A stretch of 64,000 nt of DNA. Source: Rhizophagus irregularis (lineage: Eukaryota > Glomeromycota > Glomeromycetes > Glomerales > Glomeraceae). Each line of letters starts with the position of its first letter. Position 1 is the stretch's first letter. The notes beneath the pieces are model-generated. The model was not told the origin of the DNA and did not search any database. It saw only the letters and a list, made by a program, of their open reading frames with translations. The stretch lies in the NCBI RefSeq assembly GCF_026210795.1, contig NC_089440.1, positions 1,922,001-1,986,000 of the forward strand. Direction: 5' to 3'. Position numbers and translations under genes: made by a program. This document shows positions 1 to 10,578 of the stretch, piece after piece.

Positions 1-540
1 GATTCTTTAAAAATAATTTATAATGGAAATTTTAGTAGAACGTCAAAACAAATGGAGTGTGCAATTTTACTTGTACTACTCAATGATATAATGCCTATAT
101 TAGAACAAACTAACTTTACCTTACATGTACAGTATGTGTAAATGACAATCTAAAAATAAATAGAACTTTAACATGTATACATGCAGTAGGTCGTATCTTT
201 GCTAATCTGAAGCATATGTTATATGTATAAGCAAAAATATTTGAAAGAATTTAAGTAAGTTAATATATTTATAATTACTTATAACATTACATTTTATAAA
301 TAATAAAAATTTTTTAATTTGTTTAATAGTGAAAAAGCAATACTCATGTTGGCATCCTTTTAAACAATACATTATGCAATATTTTAATTTTTGTATATTT
401 AGTGCTGGATTACAAAGAAAGATAATAATACACCAATTGAAAAAGAAACACAATATATACAAGTAAAAGGTTTAATTTGGCATTTACTTGATGATCATAG
501 TATATATTAGAGTAATATTTGTTGAATTGGATAAAGGATA
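1..540. other. AT-rich sequence without recognisable gene
   Basis: I see no conserved reading frame, splice structure or terminal repeat here. A minus-strand open stretch at 202-462 is made of low-complexity residues (Phe, Ile, Tyr, Cys rich), as expected by chance in such AT-rich DNA, so I do not call it a gene. Confidence 0.5.
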
Positions 541-1857
541 ATCCAGAGCTGCAATTACAAAATCCAACTTTAAAAAATTATATCCGAACTGAAATTGAAA
601 ATTTATAAAGTATTATCACTATAATTTTTCGTGTACCATCTGGGTAAAGACTTATAACTACACTTTGCACTTTACATAATAAAACATTTAACAGAAAGAT
701 TCTTAAGTATTTGGATAAACAGATTGATTATTGGGTATCTTATAGTACTCGATATGCACTAGCAGTTCTTGATCAGAACGAAGGATTAGATGTTATGATT
801 TCTAAAGTTCATACAGCAATTACTAAAAAGAAATTTTCACATTTTAACATATGCAACATACTGAAATTTGTAAAGGAAAGATCTCAGAAGGTTTTTAGAA
901 TTATAATGAAATTTAACAGTGAAATGACTAATGAGGCAAGAAAAGAAAAATTTGCCAATGGCAGAAAAGAATTTGCTGGTTTAACTTTGATAAGGTAATG
1001 TTTTATTTAGCATTTTTCATTTATCTTATGAAATACTTATTTAAATATTTATTATAGGAATTAGTATCATATAAAAGTAAAACATCTGATCAAATTCATA
1101 AAGACATATTCTGGCCATCATTTGGTAATATTTTAAGAGATTTTGACATAATAGTGAAATGTGTTGCATGTTATGCATTTGTTAAAAAAAGTGCATGTAA
1201 TTTGTAGCATATGTTCATTTTATGTAAATGTAGGTTCGTAGAAATGAATCATTAATGATAAATATATACCTAAAGGATAACAACCAGAGCCACTTATAAT
1301 GGAAATGCTAATATCACATTATCATTTGTCACAAAAAACACTTTTGGATTTGATAATTTTCAAGAAGGCCAGAAACCATCAGATAGAAGCAATAATTGCT
1401 TATTTAAATGGTAAAGATACATTTGTATCTATGAAAACAGGTAGAGGTAAAACTCTATGTTACACTATATCAACTATTTGTTTTAAAGGATTGACTATTG
1501 TTTTTAGTCCTTTCAAAGCACTTATGAACGATTAAAAGGTAAAATTTAGTCAATTCAGTTACATTATATTTTATAACTTATAACTTTCTTTATTTTTAGT
1601 AAGAACTCATAAATGCAGGTATTCTATACGCTACCTTATATACCAATTTAATATAAGGAGCAAGCATCTAAGAAAAGATTTTTGAAGAAATAGCGTATAG
1701 ATTGATAAAAATACTTTTCGTTATACCTGAAAAATTAGCCTTCAACAAAGGATTTTGTAAATTTATTACACGAATTTATGAGCAGAAAAAGGTTCAATTT
1801 GTAATTGATGAAGCACACTGCATTCTAGCATATCAAGATTTCAGATAATACAAAAAT
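541..1857 (+). pseudogene. RecQ-like helicase pseudogene, 5' part only
   Basis: Broken remains of a superfamily-2 helicase of RecQ type, an ATP-driven DNA unwinding enzyme. The open piece at 1299-1535 carries a Q-motif-like start followed by a Walker A motif (SMKTGRGKTLCY) and the segment TIVFSPFKALM, typical of motif Ia. Further downstream, in several frames, come LFVIPEKLAFNKGF-like residues (about 1710-1755) and a DEAH motif, FVIDEAHCIL (about 1797-1830). An open piece at 711-998 upstream reads as a separate lysine-rich segment that is probably the N-terminal part. Stops and frameshifts separate the pieces, and the helicase C-terminal domain is missing: the frame ends just before the element that starts at 1906, and nothing after that element resumes it. 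This is dead sequence. RecQ-like genes of this kind are common as repeats in arbuscular mycorrhizal fungi (my recollection). Confidence 0.7.
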
Positions 1858-2025
1858 AATCTATTTTGGCAAAATATAGTTGGCAACTCTGATCACCATG
1901 GTGATAGGACTCCGCTTACTTATAATAAAGGTCACCGTAGAAAATTGGCCCTTTACTAATAGTTTTTACCTTACTTTTTTCTTAAATTCTATTGGTTAAT
2001 TAGCTAAAAAGGAAAAAAATCATAA

Positions 2026-4968
2026 GGGGAGTTACACATATCACGTAATTATCGGAGGGGGGGGTATCCCGAATATCTAACCTATCACGTGATACTTTAT
2101 GGCCTTTGGCCAAAATTAGTTTCGTGGTTGTAATTTTAGCTGGAATTAACGAAAATCACTTGTATCACAAAATACATTTTTTATTTCTGTAGTGTAACAT
2201 GCCGTAATAAAATTTTATTAAAAAAAAACATTTTTTACCACTTTTTTAAGACATAATTTTCTAAAGTAAAGCCACTTCGCACTTCGTATAAAACCACCTC
2301 CTTACTCACCTTCCGATTGCACCTCTCGGTCATTTATAATTAAAACTTGTACGTCCCAACGCAGGCACCGAAAAATCGTCAACAGAATTTGTAAATACTT
2401 TTTTCTGTTTGGCTGGTCGTCCTCGTCGCTTTGGATGCTGGTTTTTCTTATGTTGAGCAACAATGGAAAGTGTTGGAAAGTACACGATACAACTCGAAAC
2501 AGACAAAGACGACTATAAGTGCTTGAGCTAATAGAAGGACAATGGGCATCTCTCCGGGTATTTTAAGCTTGTCACAATACTCTAGTATATGGAGTGGATT
2601 TAAGAAATGCCCATCTTTTCCTTTCGTTACTGGTGGGAGAAATCCATTATTTTCAGCAAGAAGAATAGCTGCTTCCTCATGACGGTTAGGTAAACAACAA
2701 GAGCGATCTTCGCATTTCTTGATGTCAAGTGAGTATGTACACATTTTGGTGTGATTTTCTAACCACCGCCAGGGTACGTTTGATTCATTGTTACTTTCTT
2801 TTTCAGATCCAGGAAATATAACATCATTGAATGGAGTGTTTTTGTGATCAATATATTGCGTGGTGACTGGTTTCCCGAAGATAGGATCGCGTTCCCAAAG
2901 AGTACACAAAACCTCACCAGCATAACGAAAATTTTTCATTGCAAGCTCCGAATCTACAACTTGGCCTTGAGAATTGAGGTGAGAACCGAATTTGTTAATA
3001 GGTAATGTTATACCGGCCAATTTTTGAGAAAGTGTTGACATACTACGCTCAACAGGATTATAAGCCGATTGACCTGGTGCATGAGTCCGAATAGAAAGAT
3101 AATCAAGGTCAAAGGCGCGGAACATTCTACAATATTGGTAAATATTTTTCATATGGCGGGGATTTTCGTCTGGACCTCCATCAACTAAAAGAATCCAAAT
3201 AGGTTTTATTTTGCCGTCAACTTTTAATATCTCATCAAAATGGCTGTTTTGAGTTAACGAATTAAGATCATTCATATGAGTGGCTGCACTTGTACCAACT
3301 TGGTATTGTGGACGTACGAAAATTGAAAGTTGGCCATTACGAAAAGTATCATTTGTGTCATGTGGATTAATGAGTAAATATACTGATGGAATAAGCTTTT
3401 GCTGCATTCCAACCGGAAAATCATGATCAGGTAGTGTAACTGGTTCTTGAAAGCTCTGTATAGTTTTGAACGTTCTCCCAACTGCAGGGATACCAAGAGG
3501 AACTTTAGCTTTGTCATCCTGAGAAATGATAACAGAATGAGTTGGAAATAAGGCTGCAAATTGTTTTGCACCTTTTACAGAAGCAAGACAATAGTGCTCA
3601 TCAGGATGTTCATTTTTTTCATCTCTAGAAACGGAGGCAACTGCAATATTAGCTGGGTGGTGATGAGTCCTTGCAGCTATAGAATTTGATCGAGATGGTA
3701 GCAGATAATTGCTGAGAGTAGTACGAGAAAGGTATTCGTTATACTTTGATTTGAGTTCTTCTTGGAGGTGACGGATTGTTCTAACTTTAATAACCTCCTT
3801 TCTTCTTTTTTTATCTGCAGCTCCGAACTCAATACATTCATGTATATGTTCATGTAAATCAGGATATTGAGTCAAAAGTGGTGGACGACCAGGTGAACTA
3901 TACTGTATTACTTCTTGACGTTCTTGCAAAAGCTTTGCTTTTTTTCTCTATTCTTACGTTGATAACCTGCTTGACGCTTTAATTTCTTAACCTTATTATT
4001 CTCACTGCACAAAATTTCTTTAAGATTTGTCATACGCTCCATTAAATTACACCGAATTTCATAATCACTGGTGGAATTGTAAATTTGTTGAAGCTCAGCA
4101 AGTTTCATATTGGTTGCATTAATAATTTCTGCAGCTTTCTTCTGCGCAGCAGCATTAGGAGGTGGATTAACATCAGCTATGATAGTCTCTTCTATTGGCT
4201 TTTGAGAGGACTTGGGACTTGGTGGATTTTGAGCTTTGAGATGAACCTGGTCGCGAATGAAAAGTTTGCAAAAAACCTTGAATTGGAACTGGAGTTGTTA
4301 GATATTCCTGGATTTTATTTTCGATTTCTTCTTGAGATTTATGCCGAATTTCTTTCCATGCATTAGTACATTCTGTACATAAACTAAGTTTTGGGTATAC
4401 AGGATTTTTTGCATTCACCATAAAATAATATCCAAAAGCATTGCAGAATTTCTGGTGTTGATTTATGGGAGTTTTATAAATGTAAAACTTGTTATATTTC
4501 GGTGTAGTTAGGAAAGTCTGCATGTTAAAAAGATCAGATAAAGAAATTAAAGGGAGATTTAAAACGCGATCAGATCATTTTTACGTGTATTAAATATTGA
4601 GTCACGTTAAAAAATCGCAGAATCACATGTGTACAGTTGCAAAAAACAATGTAATTTTTTAATTTGATCGGATTTATTAATAAAAATGTAAAAAATTCTT
4701 TTGTTTGACTATTATATTCATTATAGCGGTAAAACAGTCATAATTTAAAAGGCATATATTAAATAGTGAAAAAAAAAAGAGAATAAAGAAATATTGTCAA
4801 AATTAGATCGATGAGAAAATTTTGAGTTCTATATAAAATATGATGACACTTGTGTGACAGTTACTATAATTATGTTGATTACAATATGATCACGTGATAG
4901 TATAATCTCACTAGGGGGGGGGGTTGGTTATATAGTAATCTATAATTACGTGATATGTGTAAGTCCCC
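2026..4968 (-). mobile_element. 2.9-kb DNA transposon with 3-bp TAA TSD and own transposase
   Basis: Terminal inverted repeats start GGGGAGTTACACATATCACG at 2026 and end with the inverse (CGTGATATGTGTAAGTCCCC) at 4968. Both ends then run into G-rich or C-free low-complexity tracts (gggggggg). The target duplication TAA lies at 2023-2025 and 4969-4971. A 3-bp TWA duplication with G-rich termini recalls the PIF/Harbinger group, but the protein was not placed in a family. The transposase gene fills 2.4-4.5 kb on the minus strand. A 183-bp MITE at 27230-27412 has matching ends and the same TSD. Confidence 0.85.
2448..4523 (-). pseudogene. DDE-type transposase, nearly intact
   Basis: Minus-strand transposase of the 2026-4968 element, which would cut and join the element ends. 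The longest open piece is 493 residues (3929-2448). It has an N-terminal helix-turn-helix-like region (RTIRHLQEELKSKYNEYLSR, TTLSNYLLPS) and then three acidic motifs that look like a DDE triad: IISQDDKAKVPLG, LLVDGGPDENPRH and SAYNPVERSMSTLS. Upstream exons or frames at 4108-3908 (a coiled, Lys/Glu-rich stretch) and 4523-4173 (a Cys-x2-Cys pair in LCTECTNAW) belong to the same protein but are separated by a one-base shift in an A-run near 3945 and another near 4250. Downstream of the stop, another frame encodes an AT-hook-like RRGRPAKQKK (about 2400-2440), so the true C-terminus may be reached by splicing or was lost by a shift. Recently active but probably dead now. Superfamily not certain. 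Confidence 0.75.
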
Positions 4969-5085
4969 TAATAATGTAACATAAAATTTCCTTTTATAGT
5001 AAGATCTGCAAAGAATTTTATATATGATTTTTACTTTAGGCCTGGAGATGACCTATCTTATAAGTAAGCAGGATCCTATAGTAAC

Positions 5086-5561
5086 CCCTTTAAATCACGT
5101 AAATAAACAAATTTTTATTGGTTATATGATTATTTGCTTATAGATAATTTTTTTAATGTATCGTCGTGTCATTATGTTCTTTGTTTTTTAAAAAAATAAC
5201 AGATAACGTCTTTCTTGTTCATACTTCTTATTACCGGAAACCAAGTATGTTTATTATTTTCTTCTTTTCTTTTCTTTTGTTTTGTTTCTTTAACAAAATG
5301 TTTACTAATGCTTTGCTAATTTCTTTTTTTTTATTTAGATTTTGGGTAGTTGAATACAGATAATATTAAAAAAAAATTTTGTTTGTTGATTTCTTTAATG
5401 AAGTATTTACTAATATTTCGCTTATTCTTTTTTTTCTAGAGTTCAGGTAGGACTGGAAAAACTTATAATAAAGGTCACCGGATAATAGTAAAATGATGGT
5501 TTTGCCCAAATTAATAAAAATTTTCCTTAATTGCTGATTCGTCTAAGAATGGTACTGCGTT
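5086..5561. other. T-rich spacer with solo TIR fragment
   Basis: No gene. Two imperfect copies of a T-rich unit lie at about 5275-5340 and 5380-5440, each ending in a TTTTAG or TTTCTAG acceptor-like tract. At 5449-5477 there is a lone left terminus (AGGACT … ACTTATAATAAAGGTCACCG) of the 1906-type element, with no right partner found, so it is a truncated copy. The 4.7-kb element begins at 5562. Confidence 0.5.
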
Positions 5562-8500
5562 AAGACCCCGAACAATATATAAATAGGTTAGATTTATATT
5601 TGCATAACGGTCATAAGAAATTTTACCCCATGTGAGATTTTTATTTGCTTAACCAATAGTTAAATTTTAAATTGGTCAGATTTCTAGATGCGTAACAAAA
5701 TATGAATTTAACTAAACTCGGTTATGAGTTTGCGTAGCAAATACCTAATCTGGCAATTATCATATTTTATATATATTAAATAATAAAAATAGTATAAAAA
5801 AATGTTTCTTCGTTTCTTTATGCATATTATCTTTGTCTTTGCATATTATCATTATCTATACATATTCTTTACACATTATCGTTATCATCTTTGCATATTT
5901 GTTATCTTTTATTTTCATATACACACATTTTTTATGCACATTATGGGTGGCTGGAAATACTCAAAACAACGTTTACAAAGACATCCATTTGTTGCTAAAG
6001 TTGTACGTGCTAAAAAGGTAATCTGCATATGTGGAGTTGTAATAAAACTTAATAGGAAATATGACGAAGATTACATTAACCACCATGCAAATGGTCCAGG
6101 ATGTAAACGAAATGAACGAAAAAGTATTTTATGCTTTTTTAATCCTACAACAACTGATAAAAAAGATGACGATGATGTAAATTCAGATGATGATTGGAAT
6201 GATTGGAAAAGTGAGGTAGAAGATGCAATGGATGATAACGATATTATTACAGTAGATGAAAATGAGGATGGAATTAATGAAAAAGAAAATGCTAATATAG
6301 AGATTATTAATCCAGCAACTAATCAAACTGGTAGAAAAAGAAAGCCATGTTTAGGATTGCGTTCAGATTTGATTGCAAAATATGTTGATAGAACACCTGC
6401 ATGTTATGGTGGAGCTCGTCATGTTGAAATAATTGCTAAGGAAATATATCCTGGAAAATTTCCTCATAAGTTTACAAGAAAAAAACTTAAGCCATTTCAG
6501 AAACGTGCATTAAATCAAAAAATTTATGCAGAATCTCAATGGCGTGTCGATAAAGATTGTAAATATTTATTTACGTTATTTTTTTATTCTAATTGATCAA
6601 TTAATGAAAATCTTTTCCAAATATTGTTAATAGGCATTGCTGTACGCGCTAAAGAATGCACAGGATATTCCGATTCTGGAAAAACGATTTGTAATGAATG
6701 TTATTTACTAAAATACAATCCTATATTGGCACATCGTCTTACTATACCAAAACCGGCACCTGAAAATCTTAAATTTACACCAAAATTCTATTTTGAAAAT
6801 AATTCTTTAAAAAAACATTTGCAAAATCAGGATCTTTATGAAATTTGGTCTGTTATTAAGGACAATTATGATACAAGTATATGGATTACATTAGCAGATA
6901 AAGCAACCAATGGTGCATTTAAAGAAAAACCTGTGTTTACAGGACTCTATGAAGTTATGGTCCAAGCTGCAATTCGTAAAGATAATAATAAGGGCAAGCA
7001 AAATATTCAATATAATGAAGATTTTACAAACTTTCTTATTATATTAGGAAGTTTCAGTACTCGAGCCCTTGATCTCTTTCGCCAAAATTTGGAAGGACGT
7101 ACAATTCAAAATATACGGTATCCTTCAGTTCAGTTTGCTTGCTTCATTTGTTAACCTTTCTAAAATATTAACAATTTTTATAAAAATTAGTAAACTTCGG
7201 ACTAATAATGAAGACACCCTCACAAATCCTAACCTTTCATTTGAAAATGTTGCCAAATTTAAAAGGCTAATTGATACATTAAATTATCGGGGACCTATTG
7301 TTGCTATGTCTGATAATACCAAATTGAAACCTGCCCTTCGCTATAATCCTGTTTTAGGTTGTATTGTTGGGTCAACACTATCGACTGAACAAACTAAAAT
7401 CAATAAATATGAGGACATTCAACCAATTATTAATAATATTAAAACAAAAAAAGCGATTGCAAAAGATGTGCGCGCTTATATATTGCAGGTAATTTGTTTA
7501 TTCAAAATAATTATATAATGTAAGTAACGATACTTACTATTTAAATTATTAGATACCATTGCCGAACTTTCCTCCAGTAGTTATTGCATTAATTGCCAAT
7601 AACGGATCTGATAACATGTCAACCATAACCAGCTTTCATCAAGAATTATTAACTCAGATAGCACCACAGCTTAACCTTCCAATTTTATCAATCGGATCAG
7701 ATGGTGCTATTGTTGAATTTAAAGCCCAAGTTGCAATTCAGTCATATTCAACAGACGAACGGTTGACTTTTAAAAATAATAAACTTGGAGTTGATTTCAG
7801 CTGCCCAATTTTTCCGAACGTAGGACCTGTTATTCGTGTACAAGATCCTAAGCATGCTAAAAAAACTAGCCGTAATGCAATTATGTCTGGCGCCCGTCTT
7901 CTTACCCTTGGAAGTTCAACTGCACGATTTGAACAATTGTTAAAATTGTCAAATCTTTCTAATTCCGTAATGTATCATCATGATGTAATAAAGCTTGATC
8001 GCCAAGACGATGGTGCGGCATATCGTGTATTTTGTTCAGAAAATTTACGAAATTGTCATGGAACTCATAATATTGAAGAGGACATGCGAGGACTTTTTGT
8101 ATACCTTTTCATAATGGGTTAGATAAAATAATTTTGTTATTATAATATAATTATTACAATTTATTTTTTCATAATTTAATTGTAATTTGAAAATTAGGCG
8201 AACTTATCGATAGTTACCTAAATCGTGAAATAACTCCTTTAGAAAGAATTAGAATGTCAATGACGTCCTTTTTTCTTTTTACGATTTTGGAGAGAATATG
8301 TAACGAATATGAGTGAAAAGTATCCTGATTTTATTTCTGTTAGTAAAAATTTTTTAGCGGACCAAAGCTTTGCAATTTTTATTTCTCTTGCAGAGTCTAT
8401 GGTTTTGTTAGTAAAAGCACATCAGGAATATTACCCAAATTATCCATTTTTACCATGGATGCATGGATCGGAGGCCTGTGAACACTTTTTTGGTATGGCG

Positions 8501-10303
8501 CGTCAAATTAATTCTGATTTTAATTATTCAGAATTGTTACAATTAGTTCCAAAAATTTCTCAATGCGCCAAAGCGTTAAAAACAAGAAATATTACATTGG
8601 AAAAAGAAAAATCGGTTCGTGATGGTAAGCAGGCAAATTAGCATAATTATGATTATTGATTCTATTTAATTTAATGAAAGAAGCCAAAACTACTAATAAA
8701 AATTAAGTTTATAATTAGATTAAACTTTGCTGACTAATTAAATCTCCCTTCTTTATATTACTTTCAAATAGGTTATCATTTTGATTATAATATGGGAAAT
8801 ATTAGTTCAAGCAAATTAACAAAATTATGTGCTTGGCCGTCAGATACTGATATTACTTCAACTGTTAAATTTTCTTACAAATTGGCATTTGAACTCGCCA
8901 AAGCACTTGATATGAAACCTACTACAAATACGAATAATTCATTATTACAGCCATTTGTAATAATAGAGGAGCAAAATTTGGAAATATCAACTGGAATCAA
9001 TAAGTCAAGTTCGGAATTTGGAAATGATCCAAATGAATTTTTTGAAATTGATAGAGAAATTTCTGATGCAATTAGTCAAGCTTCCAAACATGCTATTGAA
9101 ACAGTTGATGATATTCTTGATCTATCAAATATTGAGAATATCGATGATCAAATCCAGACACAAATTATTTCAACTTTAAATAATACAAGAATACTTTATA
9201 ATGAGCAACTTACTCATGGTATTATTATTATTTTTTTTTATACATTTATTGAAACTTTTAATAATACATTATTAAGTATTAACATAATCTTAAAAGATCC
9301 TACTATTAGATATATTTTTCAAACAGGAGAGCTAAATTATTCGGTTATGATTGCATTATGAAAGCATCATGAAGCATACAATTCAAGACCAATTGAAAGA
9401 CAAAATCGTGCACATATAATTGGTTATGAAAAAGAAAATACTATTAATCCAAATAAGGCTAGTCATATAATTTCACATCTTACAAACAACGATGATCCTG
9501 AAATACGATTTGTAAAACAACGTGAAAAGCGATGGAAAGAAAATTGGAAAACAATGACAGCTAATCTTGCAAATTTACAACAATTTGAATTATCAAGACA
9601 AAAACAAATTGATAGAATTACAAACAAAAGTAAATATAATATCAAATATATAATTTATTTACATAATTTTAATATTAATAATTTGCTATTTATTTAGTCA
9701 TTTATCTTGAATCAGCAAATATTACTCAAGATTTTCCATTACAGCAAGGTGACTATGTAATTGTACTATATGGGATGAAAATTTGTATTGCTAAAGTAAT
9801 AGCAATGTATTATAAAGGTTATAGTAACCATTGTTATAGTCAAAATGCGGTAACTCAGATTGAAGATTTATCATATATTTCGTTACAAGTATATTTACCT
9901 ATTCATCTCAATATTTTTGCAAGCCAAACTGTGGAAGGTTATACGTTATTTACTCATCATTGTCCTCAAAATATTATATATCATATTAAATCAAATGGTG
10001 TAATAATTGGTGATAGTTCATTAACTTTAACAGGAGTAGCACGTGATACTTTTAATTATTTTAACCGTAATACTATTAAAAATAGTATTATTAATATGAT
10101 GTAATAATATCAATTTAGTTAATAAAGTAATCAATAAATAAAAGATAAAATTTTACAAAGTCACAAAATAAATTGCTTAGTAGTATAAAAAATCTTAATG
10201 TTATAATAAGAGTTTGCTTAGCAGGATTGAAAATAGTTTGCTTATTGATCTTAATAAATTTTGAAATTTTCATCTGACATATATATATATTGTTCAGGGT
10301 CCT
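5562..10303 (+). mobile_element. 4.7-kb autonomous-type DNA transposon, copy 1
   Basis: An 8-bp target duplication actgcgtt flanks it at 5554-5561 and 10304-10311. The left end reads AAGACCCCGAACAATATATA, and the right end (…TATATTGTTCAGGGTCCT) is its imperfect inverse. The element is 4742 bp and holds one long multi-exon gene on the plus strand. An almost identical copy lies inverted at 40913-45653 with its own different 8-bp duplication, so both are independent insertions. An 8-bp TSD fits the P or hAT superfamilies, but the AGGACCCC terminus is typical of neither. Confidence 0.92.
5943..10104 (+). pseudogene. Multi-exon transposase of the 4.7-kb element, copy 1
   Basis: Start chosen at the ATG of MGGWKYSKQRLQRHPF (5943), because the upstream in-frame residues are low-complexity. 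Introns are inferred at 6559-6633, 7118-7190, 7489-7552, 8118-8197, 8625-8771 and 9630-9697, each GT...AG and each restoring the frame. The N-terminus has a Cys/His cluster (CICG … NHHANGPGC) and a second one (ECTGYSDSGKTICNEC), both possible zinc sites for DNA binding. Probable catalytic acidic motifs are IVAMSDNTKLKP, SIGSDGAIVEFKAQ, a D-x2-H motif in VQDPKHAKKTSRN, and HGSEACEHFFGMARQ. The last exon (GDYVIVLYGMKICIAKV…) resembles a small SH3/BAH-like fold. Breaks: an extra C near 8267 shifts the frame, and CGA became TGA at 9359-9361. The twin copy lacks both defects. Superfamily unassigned; the D-x2-H signature is shared by several eukaryotic DDE groups. Confidence 0.8.
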
Positions 10304-10311
10304 ACTGCGTT

Positions 10312-10578
10312 ACTAATAAAATTCAGAGTTAAATTTGCCGATTTTGTGCTAAAACACAATCTTCAGAAAAGGATATTTTCATAGACGATATATTAACTAT
10401 AAATAAAGTCATATGATATACTGAAAAAATACTTGAAAAAAAGAATTTGCAAAAAAAAATTATACGTTCATATGTAAAATAATGAGTTTACTATGTATGT
10501 GTGTCAGATTTACACCTTAAAATGTAAGAAATTTTAATATTTTATTTTACTATATTATGTTATTACATTACAAATATA
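10312..10578. other. AT-rich spacer
   Basis: Sequence between the 4.7-kb element and the mariner-like element. No reading frame or repeat recognised. Confidence 0.4.

Larger units (their letters stand above)
1906..5077. mobile_element. Small TIR element (AGGACTCC type) carrying a nested element
   Basis: The left end reads AGGACTCCGCTTACTTATAA from 1906, and the right end (…TTATAAGTAAGCAGGATCCT, ending 5077) is its imperfect inverse. The flanks 1898-1905 (atggtgat) and 5078-5085 (atagtaac) match at 5 of 8 positions, and all three mismatches are transitions, so an old 8-bp target duplication is likely. Without the inner element (2026-4968 plus one TAA) only about 226 bp remain, so this was a MITE. 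It shares terminal sequence with the elements at 28035-29401 and 47627-49011. Confidence 0.7.

Noticed and set aside
202-462. Minus-strand frame of 86 residues
   Set aside because: Low-complexity composition, no motif, no splice context.
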